From Adiantum capillus-veneris (taxonomy: Eukaryota > Streptophyta > Polypodiopsida > Polypodiales > Pteridaceae), in the NCBI GenBank assembly GCA_014529385.2, contig CM043954.1:3354501-3418500 (forward strand): 64,000 bases of DNA, given 5' to 3'. The translations under genes were made by a program, and so were the position numbers. Shown in pieces: positions 9,847 through 19,254 of this stretch (position 1 is the stretch's first letter; the number at the start of each line of letters is the position of its first letter). The notes under the pieces were generated by a model, which had not been told where the DNA came from, ran no database searches, and was given only the letters and a program-made list of their open reading frames with translations.

Positions 9847-12663
9847 TTATGCTTGGTCAATAAAGTCTTGTCGTCTTGAGCATCTGCAAATGTGATTCGT
9901 ATCTGCATCCTCCCGGATCTCCTTTGGTGTCTCCATCAAGTAGATGAGGTAGGCTGGGTATTTGTTCAGCCAACCTTTCCTCCATCTAGGTTGTGAATCT
10001 ACTATCTTCTTTGATTGTTCCTCCTTTGTGATGTCGCCTTCGTAAAGAGCGACATACTGCTCCCCTTCTAGTCTCTTTTTCGTCTTTAGCACTTCAAATT
10101 TCATCAAAGGGAAAGGCAGGCTGGGTTGCATCCACTGTTCATGGAGCACTTTTGTGTCTAGTCCCTGAAGTCTAATGGAGATTAGGAGTCTCCTCTCCCA
10201 TTCCATTTCCGCCTTGGCACTCTCCTCTGCTCACTTTTCTATTTGGTCATGGAGCCTTTGTTCTTCTTCTTCAGAGATTTTTGAAGTCGAGGCAACCTCT
10301 TGAGCTGGGGCTGGATCTTCAATTGTGGTTGCCTCTCCAGTTTCTGGTAGCTCTATGGCTGCTCCACCTGATTCTTCTTGTGGTGTCTCTGTCTCTCTCC
10401 TTTGTTGCTCTTGTAGATCTTGGAGCTGTTTGCGGAGGGCCTCATTCTCTGTCCGTAGTGTTTGATTTTCTAATGTGAGCCTCTCCTCTGCGGCCAATGA
10501 TCCCTCCGCAATGTGCAACCTTTGCACTTGCTCTAATCTTAGCTCTCTTTGTAAGCTTCGGACCTGGTCTTCCAAAACTGGTACGATAGCTCCCTCTTGT
10601 TCGGTTCCTGCTCTGCTAGCTCTAGGGGTAGACCTGAGTCTAGTGATTGTTCTTTCTTGGAGCTCGTCTCTTTCCCTTAGCTCAATGAGCTTATCCTTAG
10701 CCACCTCCAACTCATCCTCTATCCGCTCCCTTGCTTCCTGTGCACTTGTTACTTCGCTTGAAGCCTCGGCTAGTTGGAGTATCAAGCCGTCTCTCTCGTT
10801 TTCCGCGTCATAGATTGATGCTTTATGACTTTCAGATTCAGTCATAGCATTCTCTAAATTTCTCTGCAACTCCGCTTCCCTTTGTTTGGCTGTCTCAATC
10901 TCTACTTCCTTTGCCTTGGACCTTTCTTTTATCTTGCTGAGCAATTCATGCACCATGTGCATGTCTTTTTCATCATCATCTGTCAACTCTAAAGCTCTTT
11001 CCACCACCACCTCCACTGGCTTTGGCTCTTCTAGTATTTTTGGTTCGTCCAGTTTCTCTTCACTTTCTTTTTTACTCTTTGTCTTTTTCTCCGTCCCTCT
11101 CCGTTCATCTTGTTTTTGTAGGGTGATCCCATAAACTGCCTCAAGGGCCTCTTCTTCGGTGTATCCTATCTCTACCAGATCCTCATAATCATTTCTCTTT
11201 TGCTGAACTGGATCTATCTTCTTTTCTTTGGTCTCGGCTTCTTGCTTTTCCAAAACATCTGTGTCCACCTCTACTGTGGTCTCTTCCACAATTTTTTCCG
11301 TCTTCTTCGGGCTTGGTACATCAGTCATAGAGGGATGTTTGTCCTCAGCTTCCTTAGCTTTCCCTTTGTCGGCTTGCCCATCTTTCTCTTGAGGCTTAGT
11401 AGACCCATCTACTTTCCTTTTCCCCTTGTCGTCTTTTTTCAGCTCAGCTTTTAATTGCTGTACCTCCTCTTCAGTGTATGGCTCGACAAGTTCCTGCTCC
11501 AAAATAGCCTCTGACTCCTCATAAGCTTTAATATATTGATCGTATTGATCAATATGTGGCCTGGCCGAGCTAGTTCGGACTTTAGTGGGGTCTGGCACCC
11601 ACTTTTCTTCAAAGTCACCCTTTAGAGCTCTTTGCGCTCTAAACTGCTCCACTAATCTTTCCATTCTTGCCGCTTTCTGAATTTTGGTTTGCTTGGGAGC
11701 AACCTTCTTCTTTACTTTCTTCTTAAGTGGCTCGTCCACATCCTCTTCAGGTTCTGAAACTACTTCTAGTTTCCGGCGTGCTCTTGTGGATGCCCTCTTG
11801 GATACTTCGAGCTGTTCTTCCTCCTCGTAAGCTTCTCTAAGCCACTCATTCTGGGAGGGAGCCTTTGGCCACTGATCTCTAGCTCCAATAGCTTCATAAG
11901 CTATTCTTGTCAGAACTTCCGCTCCTCCTATGTATTTTGGCTTCTCGTTGTGCATGGCAATTACTTGCTCGTGGATGTGTTGAGCGTAATTCACCTCTTT
12001 TGGCATATTGCTCTTTAATGCCCATGTGATGGTGGTCGCAATGGCATGGGGTGGTGTCGTATACTTTTGCGGTCTTTTACTGCAAACATGAAGAAATTGG
12101 TTGTACAGTCGGCAAAGGGTTGCCGCTCTTGGGTCCTTCATATCTCCATAGGTCGCATTCTGTTTCTTGGGCCCATAGACCTCTATGGCCTCCCTTCTTT
12201 CCCTGACCGAGCTCCCTTTGTTGTGCAGCTTCAATGCGTCTGCAATTAGCTGTGGAGTGATCTGTACTTCTACCTTCTCTCCATCCATGGCTGTCAATGT
12301 GGCTTTTCCATCCTTCTGAATGGATGTTGCCAACTCGTACACTCTTCTTGTATCCACACCTGATGGTCTCGAGGTGAAGAAACTGTGCAAGTTTGCCCTT
12401 TCCAGGTACCTACTGATGTCTTCTGACCTGCTATAATCTACCAATTCCAGTGGGATCATCGGTACATCCACCGCTTGCCCTTGAGGATCTTTGAAAGTCC
12501 CCTGGTAGATCTTTATTGCCTCTTTCTCCAATACCGCTTCCTCCACCCAAGTTTTGGTTGGCTTGAGGGTTTCTGCTGGAATGTCAAATGGTTCCGCTTC
12601 TACAATAGCATCTTTGATTGTCGGTCTTTTTCTCTTCGTTGCCGATGACTTGGTGGAATCCAT
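9847..12663 (-). pseudogene. ORF3 of element A: large coiled-coil protein, one in-frame stop
   Basis: Starts at ATG 12661-12663 (MDSTKSSATKRKRP). It is open for 810 codons to a TGA at 10231-10233, and the same frame then stays open to 9847, 40 bp from the 3' LTR. The full frame is 938 codons with a single premature stop. Residues 1-70 are basic. About 80-290 look globular (ISRYLERANLHSFF, then RRVYELATSIQ). About 290-350 is Lys/Arg-rich with KKKVKKKVAPKQ, a likely nuclear signal. About 390-560 is highly charged, and about 570-790 is a long Glu/Arg/Leu-rich coiled coil. I see no signal peptide or membrane segment, so it does not look like an envelope although it occupies the env position. The globular part may recall plant retrotransposon ORF families of unknown function; that is a weak impression. 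It has its own palindrome-bearing leader. Confidence 0.75.
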
Positions 12664-12829
12664 GGATCTTGTAACTCCAATTTCAGAAGTTAGCTTCTTT
12701 TTAGTACTGAAAGCCGAAATAAAGCTTTTAACTATCCAAATGACTTGAAAATTGAAACATGAGCTATTCAGGGCCTAAGGATGCAAGGTAGGTGAAAAAA
12801 TATGCAAAGTGGGCTCAAAATCATGCTGG

Positions 12830-12853
12830 AGACATCATACGCGTATGATGTCT
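12830..12853. repeat. 24-bp palindrome, A ORF3 leader, copy nearest ATG
   Basis: Perfect palindrome (arm AGACATCATACG). 166 nt separate it from the ORF3 start codon. Confidence 0.95.
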
Positions 12854-13112
12854 TTTGTGTCAAAATGACTTCATATTGGTTGTGCTTGTAGCTGATAGTG
12901 TATACATGATTATCATATGCTTGGATTTGAGTTTGGATCCCATTTGGTCAAGTTTTGGCCAATTTAGTCCAGTTCTGGCTCTTGGCAAAATTTTGAAAGG
13001 GAATTGGATTTTATGATCCAAATTGGATAAAACTTGGTGGTTCACTTTCAAATGGCATGTAGATCACTTCTGTTTGGTGGTTGAAGCCCTTAGGTGCCAA
13101 AATCACATAGTG

Positions 13113-13136
13113 AGACATGATACACGTATGATGTCT
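13113..13136. repeat. 24-bp palindrome, A ORF3 leader
   Basis: Two changes from consensus (positions 8 and 12). 449 nt before the ORF3 ATG. Confidence 0.9.
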
Positions 13137-13247
13137 TTTAGTGTATTTTTGGACCAAATTTCTCTATAAGCTTGGATTTGGCTTTAGATAGGCTTATTTA
13201 GTGGATTTATGAAGTTTGGATAGATTTTGGGCGAAAAATGGCTCTGG

Positions 13248-13271
13248 AGACATCATACGCGTATGATGTCT
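13248..13271. repeat. 24-bp palindrome, A ORF3 leader
   Basis: Perfect. 584 nt before the ORF3 ATG. Followed on the plus strand by TTTTCATCAATTT, as is the copy at 23163 in the gag leader. Confidence 0.95.
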
Positions 13272-13532
13272 TTTTCATCAATTTTGCATGGGATTGGTTC
13301 TGTGGACTCCCCATGTACTAGTGAAGGACTGTTCCTACTCAAATCTTGGTTTGGACTTGAGTATGTTGGATTTGGGCCAAAAATAGGCTTTAGGTGAAGG
13401 ATTTTCCCTCAATTGGGCTAATGGGGTGATCCTCTTGACCAAATGGTTCCAAATTCCATATGTAGCATGTATTAGATATATATAATGGATGTATGATGAC
13501 AAATGAGCAGTTTTGACTCTGTAAGTGCAAAT

Positions 13533-13556
13533 AGACATCATACGCGTATGATGTCT
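13533..13556. repeat. 24-bp palindrome, A ORF3 leader
   Basis: Perfect. 869 nt before the ORF3 ATG. Confidence 0.95.
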
Positions 13557-13816
13557 TTTGTGTCAAAATGGTGCTTTTTGGTTCCAGATAGCTTGTAGAT
13601 GTGTTTAACAACAATCCTACAAAGTTTCAATGAGTTTGGAGTTATTTTGACAAAATTAGGACCAAAAATCAATTTTATGGCCTACTTTGCATTTTTTTGG
13701 TTTTCCTTGGGTTTTCTAACTCCAATTCTCATGATACTTGGTTCATAGGATGTGATTAACATGTGGAATGAGGCTATGCACTCAAATGTTGAAATGCATG
13801 TGAAATTCATGTTGTG

Positions 13817-13840
13817 AGACATCATACGCGTATGATGTCT
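13817..13840. repeat. 24-bp palindrome, A ORF3 leader, copy farthest from ATG
   Basis: Perfect. 1153 nt before the ORF3 ATG. Confidence 0.95.
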
Positions 13841-14519
13841 TTTCTTGAAATGTTGGTCTTTTTGTGCAAAGAATGCTTTGTGCTAGTGCCCTAAGCCCTG
13901 CTAACTAGTTTTCAACTTAAAAAGTCATCAGTTTAGCTAAAAAGCCCCCTTATAGGCATTTCAGTCTCCGAAGTCGTCTTTTTGCCTTGGAGTTGAATTT
14001 CTTCAACTTTTCTTCTCGAGAGTTGCATTTCCAGCTCATTGGATATGTTGTGAGGCCATCTATTTGGTTGAACTTGACTTTGGCTCCCCGTTCTCTATCT
14101 TTCTCCCTTTGGTTGCCCGAAAGCGTCTTTTTCACCATCGGTAAGTGAATCAGCTTTCTTTTGGGTTTTGCTTGCAAACATAAGTCATCGATAGTTACTT
14201 GAAGCTGCTTGTGAAGTTTCATTTCATTCGGTCGTCAATTTCAGCCGTTATGCCAAAATGACGCTTTGTGTGTCCGCAGCGAAATCGGTTGTTCCGACCT
14301 ACTTTTTGTGATTCAAACTTGGAGATATTCTATGGTTGCATTGTCCTTGATGTGGTTGAACTTCCTGTGAAGTTTCGTGTTGTTTCGACAACTTTTTCCT
14401 GTTTGCCTCTTGCAGGCTCTGTTGACCTAGGGTTTTTCCAGTCGTTCTTTCTCGAGCTTTGAGTGTTAGAAACCCATCTTCTATACTAGGGTAACCCACC
14501 TATAAGTTCTTGCAAGGTT
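13841..14519 (-). other. Upstream part of the ORF3 leader (element A)
   Basis: No supported gene; short ORFs here are not preserved against element B (56574-57255), although the nucleotide sequence is clearly shared. It links the LTR-like segment to the first palindrome. Confidence 0.6.
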
Positions 14520-15453
14520 TGGTTAGGCGGTTATGCCACTACCTAGCATTCTACCCCATTCCCCGTCTGCTCTTGTTTCTTGGTTTTGGTCAGTTTTCGC
14601 GACAAAAGTTAATGATAAGCATCAAAAGCTTATGGCAACGAGTCTACCTCTCATGTCTGGTGTCCTCTGAGCTCTCGTGGAAGTCGTAGAAGGTCGTAGG
14701 AGATCTGTGCTCCTGTGGCTCTCTGCTCTTCTCCAAGAAGGTAATAGTGTGAATGAGCTTGAAAGTGATGTGAAAAATACTTGACTTCGGACTTCCCGGT
14801 TCACTTGCCACCAAATTTGTCATGTGCTCCTATCTCGTTGTGAGATGCACTTTAGGATCTGAAATTTCCCAAATCGGACTCCGTTTGACCTGTTTTCTTA
14901 GAATTCCGTCCACTTGCCAAAATTCTGCCGTTTCAGACTTTCCGCAACTTTTTCAGAATTGTACCCAATTTTTACCATGGGTTGCCCTTGTCATTAGGAC
15001 CATCACCGTCTATTCTTTTCTTTTTTCCGATCTCATTTCACCTGCTTTTTTTTTATTTTTCTTTTACTTTTATTAAGAAAATCATAAAAAATAAAGGAAA
15101 ATAGAAAATTGAAGCCAAAAAATTCCAAACATACACAATAAATAGCTGGTAACCCTGTGTATATGAATATACATTTATTTGTGATTTTTGGAGTTGGATT
15201 ACCACTTTTTTTCCACTTTTTAGCTCCAAAAACACTCTTATTTAGTGATATTTACACGTCTAGAGACCCAAATTCATCATTTGATCTCTTCTTGTTGCAA
15301 AACAAGGTATATAAGGGCATAAATATTATCAATATCCGCAATCAAATATAAAAATTGCAAAATCATGTAAGACACTGCACTTGTAATATAATTTTTGTTT
15401 TTCTTTGTTTTTTTTCCCTTGTAGCTGCTTTGTAGCTCCTGTATACCTGTATA
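14520..15453 (-). repeat. LTR-like segment between pol and ORF3 (element A)
   Basis: 934 bp that starts right after an internal PPT and ends, on the minus strand, in GGCATAACCGCCTAACCA. The true LTR of A ends GGCGTAACCGCCTTAACA. Length is close to the real LTR (939-947). A TATATA core is at 15308-15315. The equivalent in B is 55662-56573. It lacks clean TG...CA ends, so I call it LTR-like and infer a degenerate former LTR. Confidence 0.5.
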
Positions 15454-15467
15454 CCTCCCCCCTTCCT
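15454..15467 (-). promoter_or_regulatory. Internal polypurine tract (element A)
   Basis: Reads AGGAAGGGGGGAGG on the minus strand, at the very end of the pol reading frame and not next to the 3' LTR. Conserved in B at 55648-55661. Confidence 0.7.
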
Positions 15468-15473
15468 AGTTTG

Positions 15474-15490
15474 AGTCCTCCCGGACGACT
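15474..15490 (-). other. Hairpin just upstream of the internal PPT (element A)
   Basis: The minus strand reads AGTCGTCC, G, GGAGGACT: an 8-bp stem with one mismatch and no real loop. In B (55625-55641) the stem is perfect. Confidence 0.5.
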
Positions 15491-15765
15491 ATGAAGTGTC
15501 TGTGGGTGAAGCATTGTAGTTGTTTTGGTCATAAGTTCCCAATGCAATTGTAGAGCGATGATACAACAGTCTTTCCAATAAAGCTGCTCTTTGTTTGATT
15601 GAAGGATTGGTGGTCGGGTTTTGGGTTGGTTTTGGCACTTTGGTAGTAGAATCAGTAGATGGATTCTTCTTTACCTTGTTGTTCTTTTTCACAATCCAAA
15701 TCTGCTTCCGCTTCGCTTGTGCTTGCCACAAACTCTTTGCGACCCAAACCTGCTTTGTTCCTATA
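15491..15765 (-). pseudogene. C-terminal tail of pol (element A)
   Basis: Encodes KQVWVAKSLWQAQ, a KQIWIVKK repeat, and a basic Asn/Thr-rich tail ending at SRPGGLKLGRGEVY over the internal PPT. It matches 55360-55660 of element B. It is joined to the RNase H end of pol by a deletion of about 2.4 kb (judged from B) that removed integrase and the second protease-like domain. The frame changes at the junction. Confidence 0.65.
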
Positions 15766-16734
15766 TGTGTTCCTTCTTGAACAATGAAATGCACATTCCT
15801 GAACATGTGCTTCGCGCAGATATATATTATATTCCTCAGGATTGATGCATAGTCGTAAAACATGATCATTTCCCAATTGATACAACCTTCCTGCAACCAA
15901 TTGAAGATTCTTGGATTGCTGAATAGCAATATGTTTCTGGTTGTATTCTCTTCTATCAAACTCTTCTCCATAGGTTAATAGGCTAACGACATTTTGAGAC
16001 CACTTCGGTATCATTTCTATGTTGAACAAGTACGCGTCTGGCATGTTGTCATCCACTCCTATAGGGTCTTCTCCATTCGTCAATCGCGAAAGATGATCAA
16101 CTCTAAGATGTGTTTTTCCTTTCTTTACTACTACCGTGAAGTCGAATTCCAGTAAGATAATGAACCATCTCACTATTCTCCCGGTATTGCATGGTTTATT
16201 CACTAGGTAGAGCAAGGCTTGGTGATCCGTAAAAAACACAAACTTGTTGGCTAGAAGATAATGCCGAAATTTCTTCACAGCATATATCATTCCTAATCCC
16301 TCTTGCTCTGTTGTGGTGTAATTCTTCTCGGCATTGTTGAGCTGTCGACTGGTGTAACAGATAGGAAAATCCATGTTTCCTTCTTCTGGCTGAGCTAGAA
16401 TGCATCCTATTGCATATGCCGAAGCATCTATATGCACATGGAATATCTTCTCCCAATCTGGTGATTTCAAGACTGGAGCAGTAATGAGTGCCTCTTTCAA
16501 TTTCTTGAATGATTCCTCACACTCCTCTGTCCATTCAAAGTTCACTATTAGCCTGTAAAGTGGTTGGCCTATTATAGCGTACATGTAAATGAATCGTCTA
16601 TAATATCCGCAATGTCCCATAAAGCTTTGTACTTGTTTCGCATTGGTTGGTCTAGGCATATCCACTATAACTTTTATCTTCTCTAAATCCGTGGATATTC
16701 CGTTTTGCGAGACAATATGTCCCAGAATTCTGTC
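15766..16734 (-). pseudogene. Pol: RT end and RNase H (element A)
   Basis: In the reading frame that starts near 16665 the minus strand encodes the RT thumb and connection (SFMGHCGYYRRFIY, then PVLKSPDWEKIFHVHID) and RNase H with HIDASAYAIGCILAQ, EQEGLGMIYAVKKF and FTDHQALLYLVNK, which keep the catalytic Asp and Glu positions. It then continues into the linker that should lead to integrase and instead jumps at about 15770 to the pol tail. It has the same frame as the RT block to its right. Confidence 0.8.
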
Positions 16735-19155
16735 CTATCGGACCATAAACACACATTTCTCAGGATTGAGACAAATGCGATATGTCCTACATTCCTCAAA
16801 TACTTTTCTTAGGTGTTCTAGATGCTCATCTCTCAGAAGAGAATGTACACATAAGTCATCCATGTCTATTTCTAGAAACAACCTTAAGTATTCTTTGAAA
16901 GCATGCGCCATCAGCCTCTGGAAGGTTGCGGGAGCATTGGTTAGACCAAAAGGCATAACCTGATAAGCTTAAATTCCCCACTCCGTTGCAAAAGCTGTTT
17001 TATGTTGATCTTCCGGTGCTATGGCTAGCTGGTTATATCCTGAAAAACCATCAAGAAAGGAGTATGCTGTTTTCCCTGATACACGCTCTAGAACATGATC
17101 AGTTATCGGCAGGGGATAATTGTCCCTGATTGTTGCAGCATTCACTTTCTTTAAGTTGACACACACTCGGAGTTTTCCGTTCTTCTTGGGTACCACCACA
17201 ATCGGAGATACCCAATCGGTGTGTTCAATTTCGTATTTGAATTCAGCTTCCATTAGCTTATCTATCTCTTCTTTGATTCGCTTAGCAAACGTATCATTAT
17301 ATGTGTATGGTCTCTGTCTGCTAGGTTTTGCGTCTTGTTTTAGTGGGATTGTGTGTTGGCATATTGATGGGTCAACTCCCTTTAAGTCCTTATAAGACCA
17401 TGCAAACACATCCCTGTACTCTCTGAGAAGACTCAAAAGTCTCTCTTCCTCGCCTGGAGACAAATCTGTGGCTATGTACACCGGTCTAGGTGTCTCACCT
17501 GGAGCTGCTAAATCAACTTTTTTTGCATCCTCCAGTCCGTCATAAGATTTGTTCTCCCTTCTCTCTCGAATAGGTTGGGTTAATACCACCTTCCTATCCT
17601 CTATTGTGAATTTCCTGTAGTGAGAGGGAACATCCATGTTTTCCTTGATTTTGGCGTTTTCGTCCTCTCCACTCTCAATTTCTGTCGTCCAAACTTCTTT
17701 CAGAGTTTTCTTGAGCTCTCTGTACTTGTTTCTACGTTCTAACTTGGACTCCGTGTGTTCTCTGTTGCGCTTGCTCTTTTCTGATTTTTTTGTTTCAGTT
17801 TTCGTTTCATTCCTTTGAACTTGATTTCTTGAGCTTCTTTTGTCTTTTCGTAAGCTCTTTTGCTCATTGCCTCTCATTCTTCCAGAAATCTTGTCCTTAA
17901 CACAATCTTCCGCCTTTACTAGCATTAGGAATTGATTTTTTCCTCTTATTCTAGGCATCGGATTGGTTCTAACCCCCTTTGTTTTTCTCTTTGCTCTATA
18001 GCGTTTCTGGCGTTGTTTAGTTTGGTTCGGAAAATCATAAAATCGGACATCCGTTATAGTTTCTTCGTTTCCGCTTGAATTGTCCGTTGACTCGTTGTCT
18101 GCTTCATTTCCCCACTCTCGATGATTGGGAATGTCGTGAAACACCTCTTCTTCATCTTCCTTTTCCAGTGTATCGTTCTTTTCAGTTTCTTTTTCGAGTA
18201 TAGTTCTCAGCATGAAGTACGGAACCACGTCGTACCCGTCCTTGTCGCAAAATTTCGTTGTGGGACCATCCAGAATTGCACAAACATCTAGGGTTGCTAG
18301 AATGTGTGTCCATTCTAATGGTTCAAGCGTGTCCTCTGGAAAGGGTTCTCCTATATAAGTTTCGTCTTCGATAGCCCTTTCTAAAACATATTCTTCTCGC
18401 CTCAGACTTCCACATTTCGAGGCTCCACACATCCATAACTCCTTGGGCTTACCTAACCAAGCTGAAAATTCGGATCCCGCCAAAGTAGCTGAATCAAACT
18501 CCTCTACCGGTGTTCGGTTCACATCTTTGTAGCTATGGTCTCTCAGGTTCACACGTGTAGTGGTTTCCATATTTCTCAGGTATATGTGATCGTAGCCCCA
18601 ATCCTGGACCATTTTCAACTGTCTCATGAATGGTCTTCCCAGTATGATATCATAGTTATTCTCCTTGCCAAAATCGACAATAGCAAAAGTATGTTCGTAT
18701 TCACTGCCACAAGAAGTTACTACGACTTTCTCTAATAACCCCATAGGTTTCTCCATGTGTCCATTTGCTAATTGGAGTTTCAACCTAATCTTCCTTATTG
18801 CTGGTTTCCCCCATTTTTTCCAGATTTCTTTTCTAGCAATGGCTACCCCAGCTCCGCTGTCTAGTATTGCCATCGTGATCACTCCTTGGAATTCAACTGG
18901 TAAGGTTGTATTCCCCTCTTCACCTTCGCAATACTCTCCGACCTTGTTTAAGGGTACAGGCTTAGCGTTATTTTGTGGTTTGCTCAGCTCTTGTATACCC
19001 TCTTGCAGTCTCGATGTTGGGTCTTTTATCCCAAATTTCTCCAAGCATTTTCCTACAGTGGTCCACATATGTGGTCTTAGCCTCAAAAGCTCAACTAGAG
19101 TGATAGTGCATGTCACTGGTGTTGACAAGATCTCTATCAATCCTTGCGAGTCCAT
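16735..19155 (-). pseudogene. Pol: protease and reverse transcriptase (element A)
   Basis: From MDSQGLIEIL at 19155. Protease: AILDSGAGVAIARKEIW with an intact D-S-G, then YDIILGRPFM. A long acidic and basic linker follows, then RT with KDLKGVDPSICQHTIPLK, DWVSPIVVVPKKNGKLRVC, AYSFLDGFSGYNQL and [13 protein letters not shown] nonsense codon (TAA where B has TAT) lies at 16969-16971. The catalytic motif reads D-M-D-D, while B has Y-M-D-D. Both changes suggest RT is dead in this copy. It is in the same frame as gag. Confidence 0.85.
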
Positions 19156-19254
19156 GACTTTTTCTGATGAGATTCTTCGTGAGGGAAGTGCTCTAATCTC
19201 GGATTTTGCTTCATACTCTCCTAAGTATGAAGGTAAGGTATTCAGTGAATGAGG

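Noticed and set aside
10281-11454. Several plus-strand Ser/Leu/Phe-rich ORFs opposite ORF3
   Set aside because: Antisense shadows of a Glu/Lys/Arg-rich coiled-coil gene. The hydrophobic look is a codon artefact, not membrane proteins.
13335-13614. Small minus-strand ORFs in the ORF3 leader
   Set aside because: They span palindromes and are not preserved in B; the leader is better read as non-coding.
12830-13840. CRISPR-like array of 24-bp repeats
   Set aside because: The repeats are perfect palindromes 100-285 bp apart in a plant retrotransposon leader. Spacers are not uniform in size and no cas genes exist. This is not a CRISPR.
14822-15351. Plus-strand hydrophobic ORFs in the LTR-like segment
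   Set aside because: AT-rich sequence with chance frames; not conserved in B, where the segment is on the opposite strand relative to the window.
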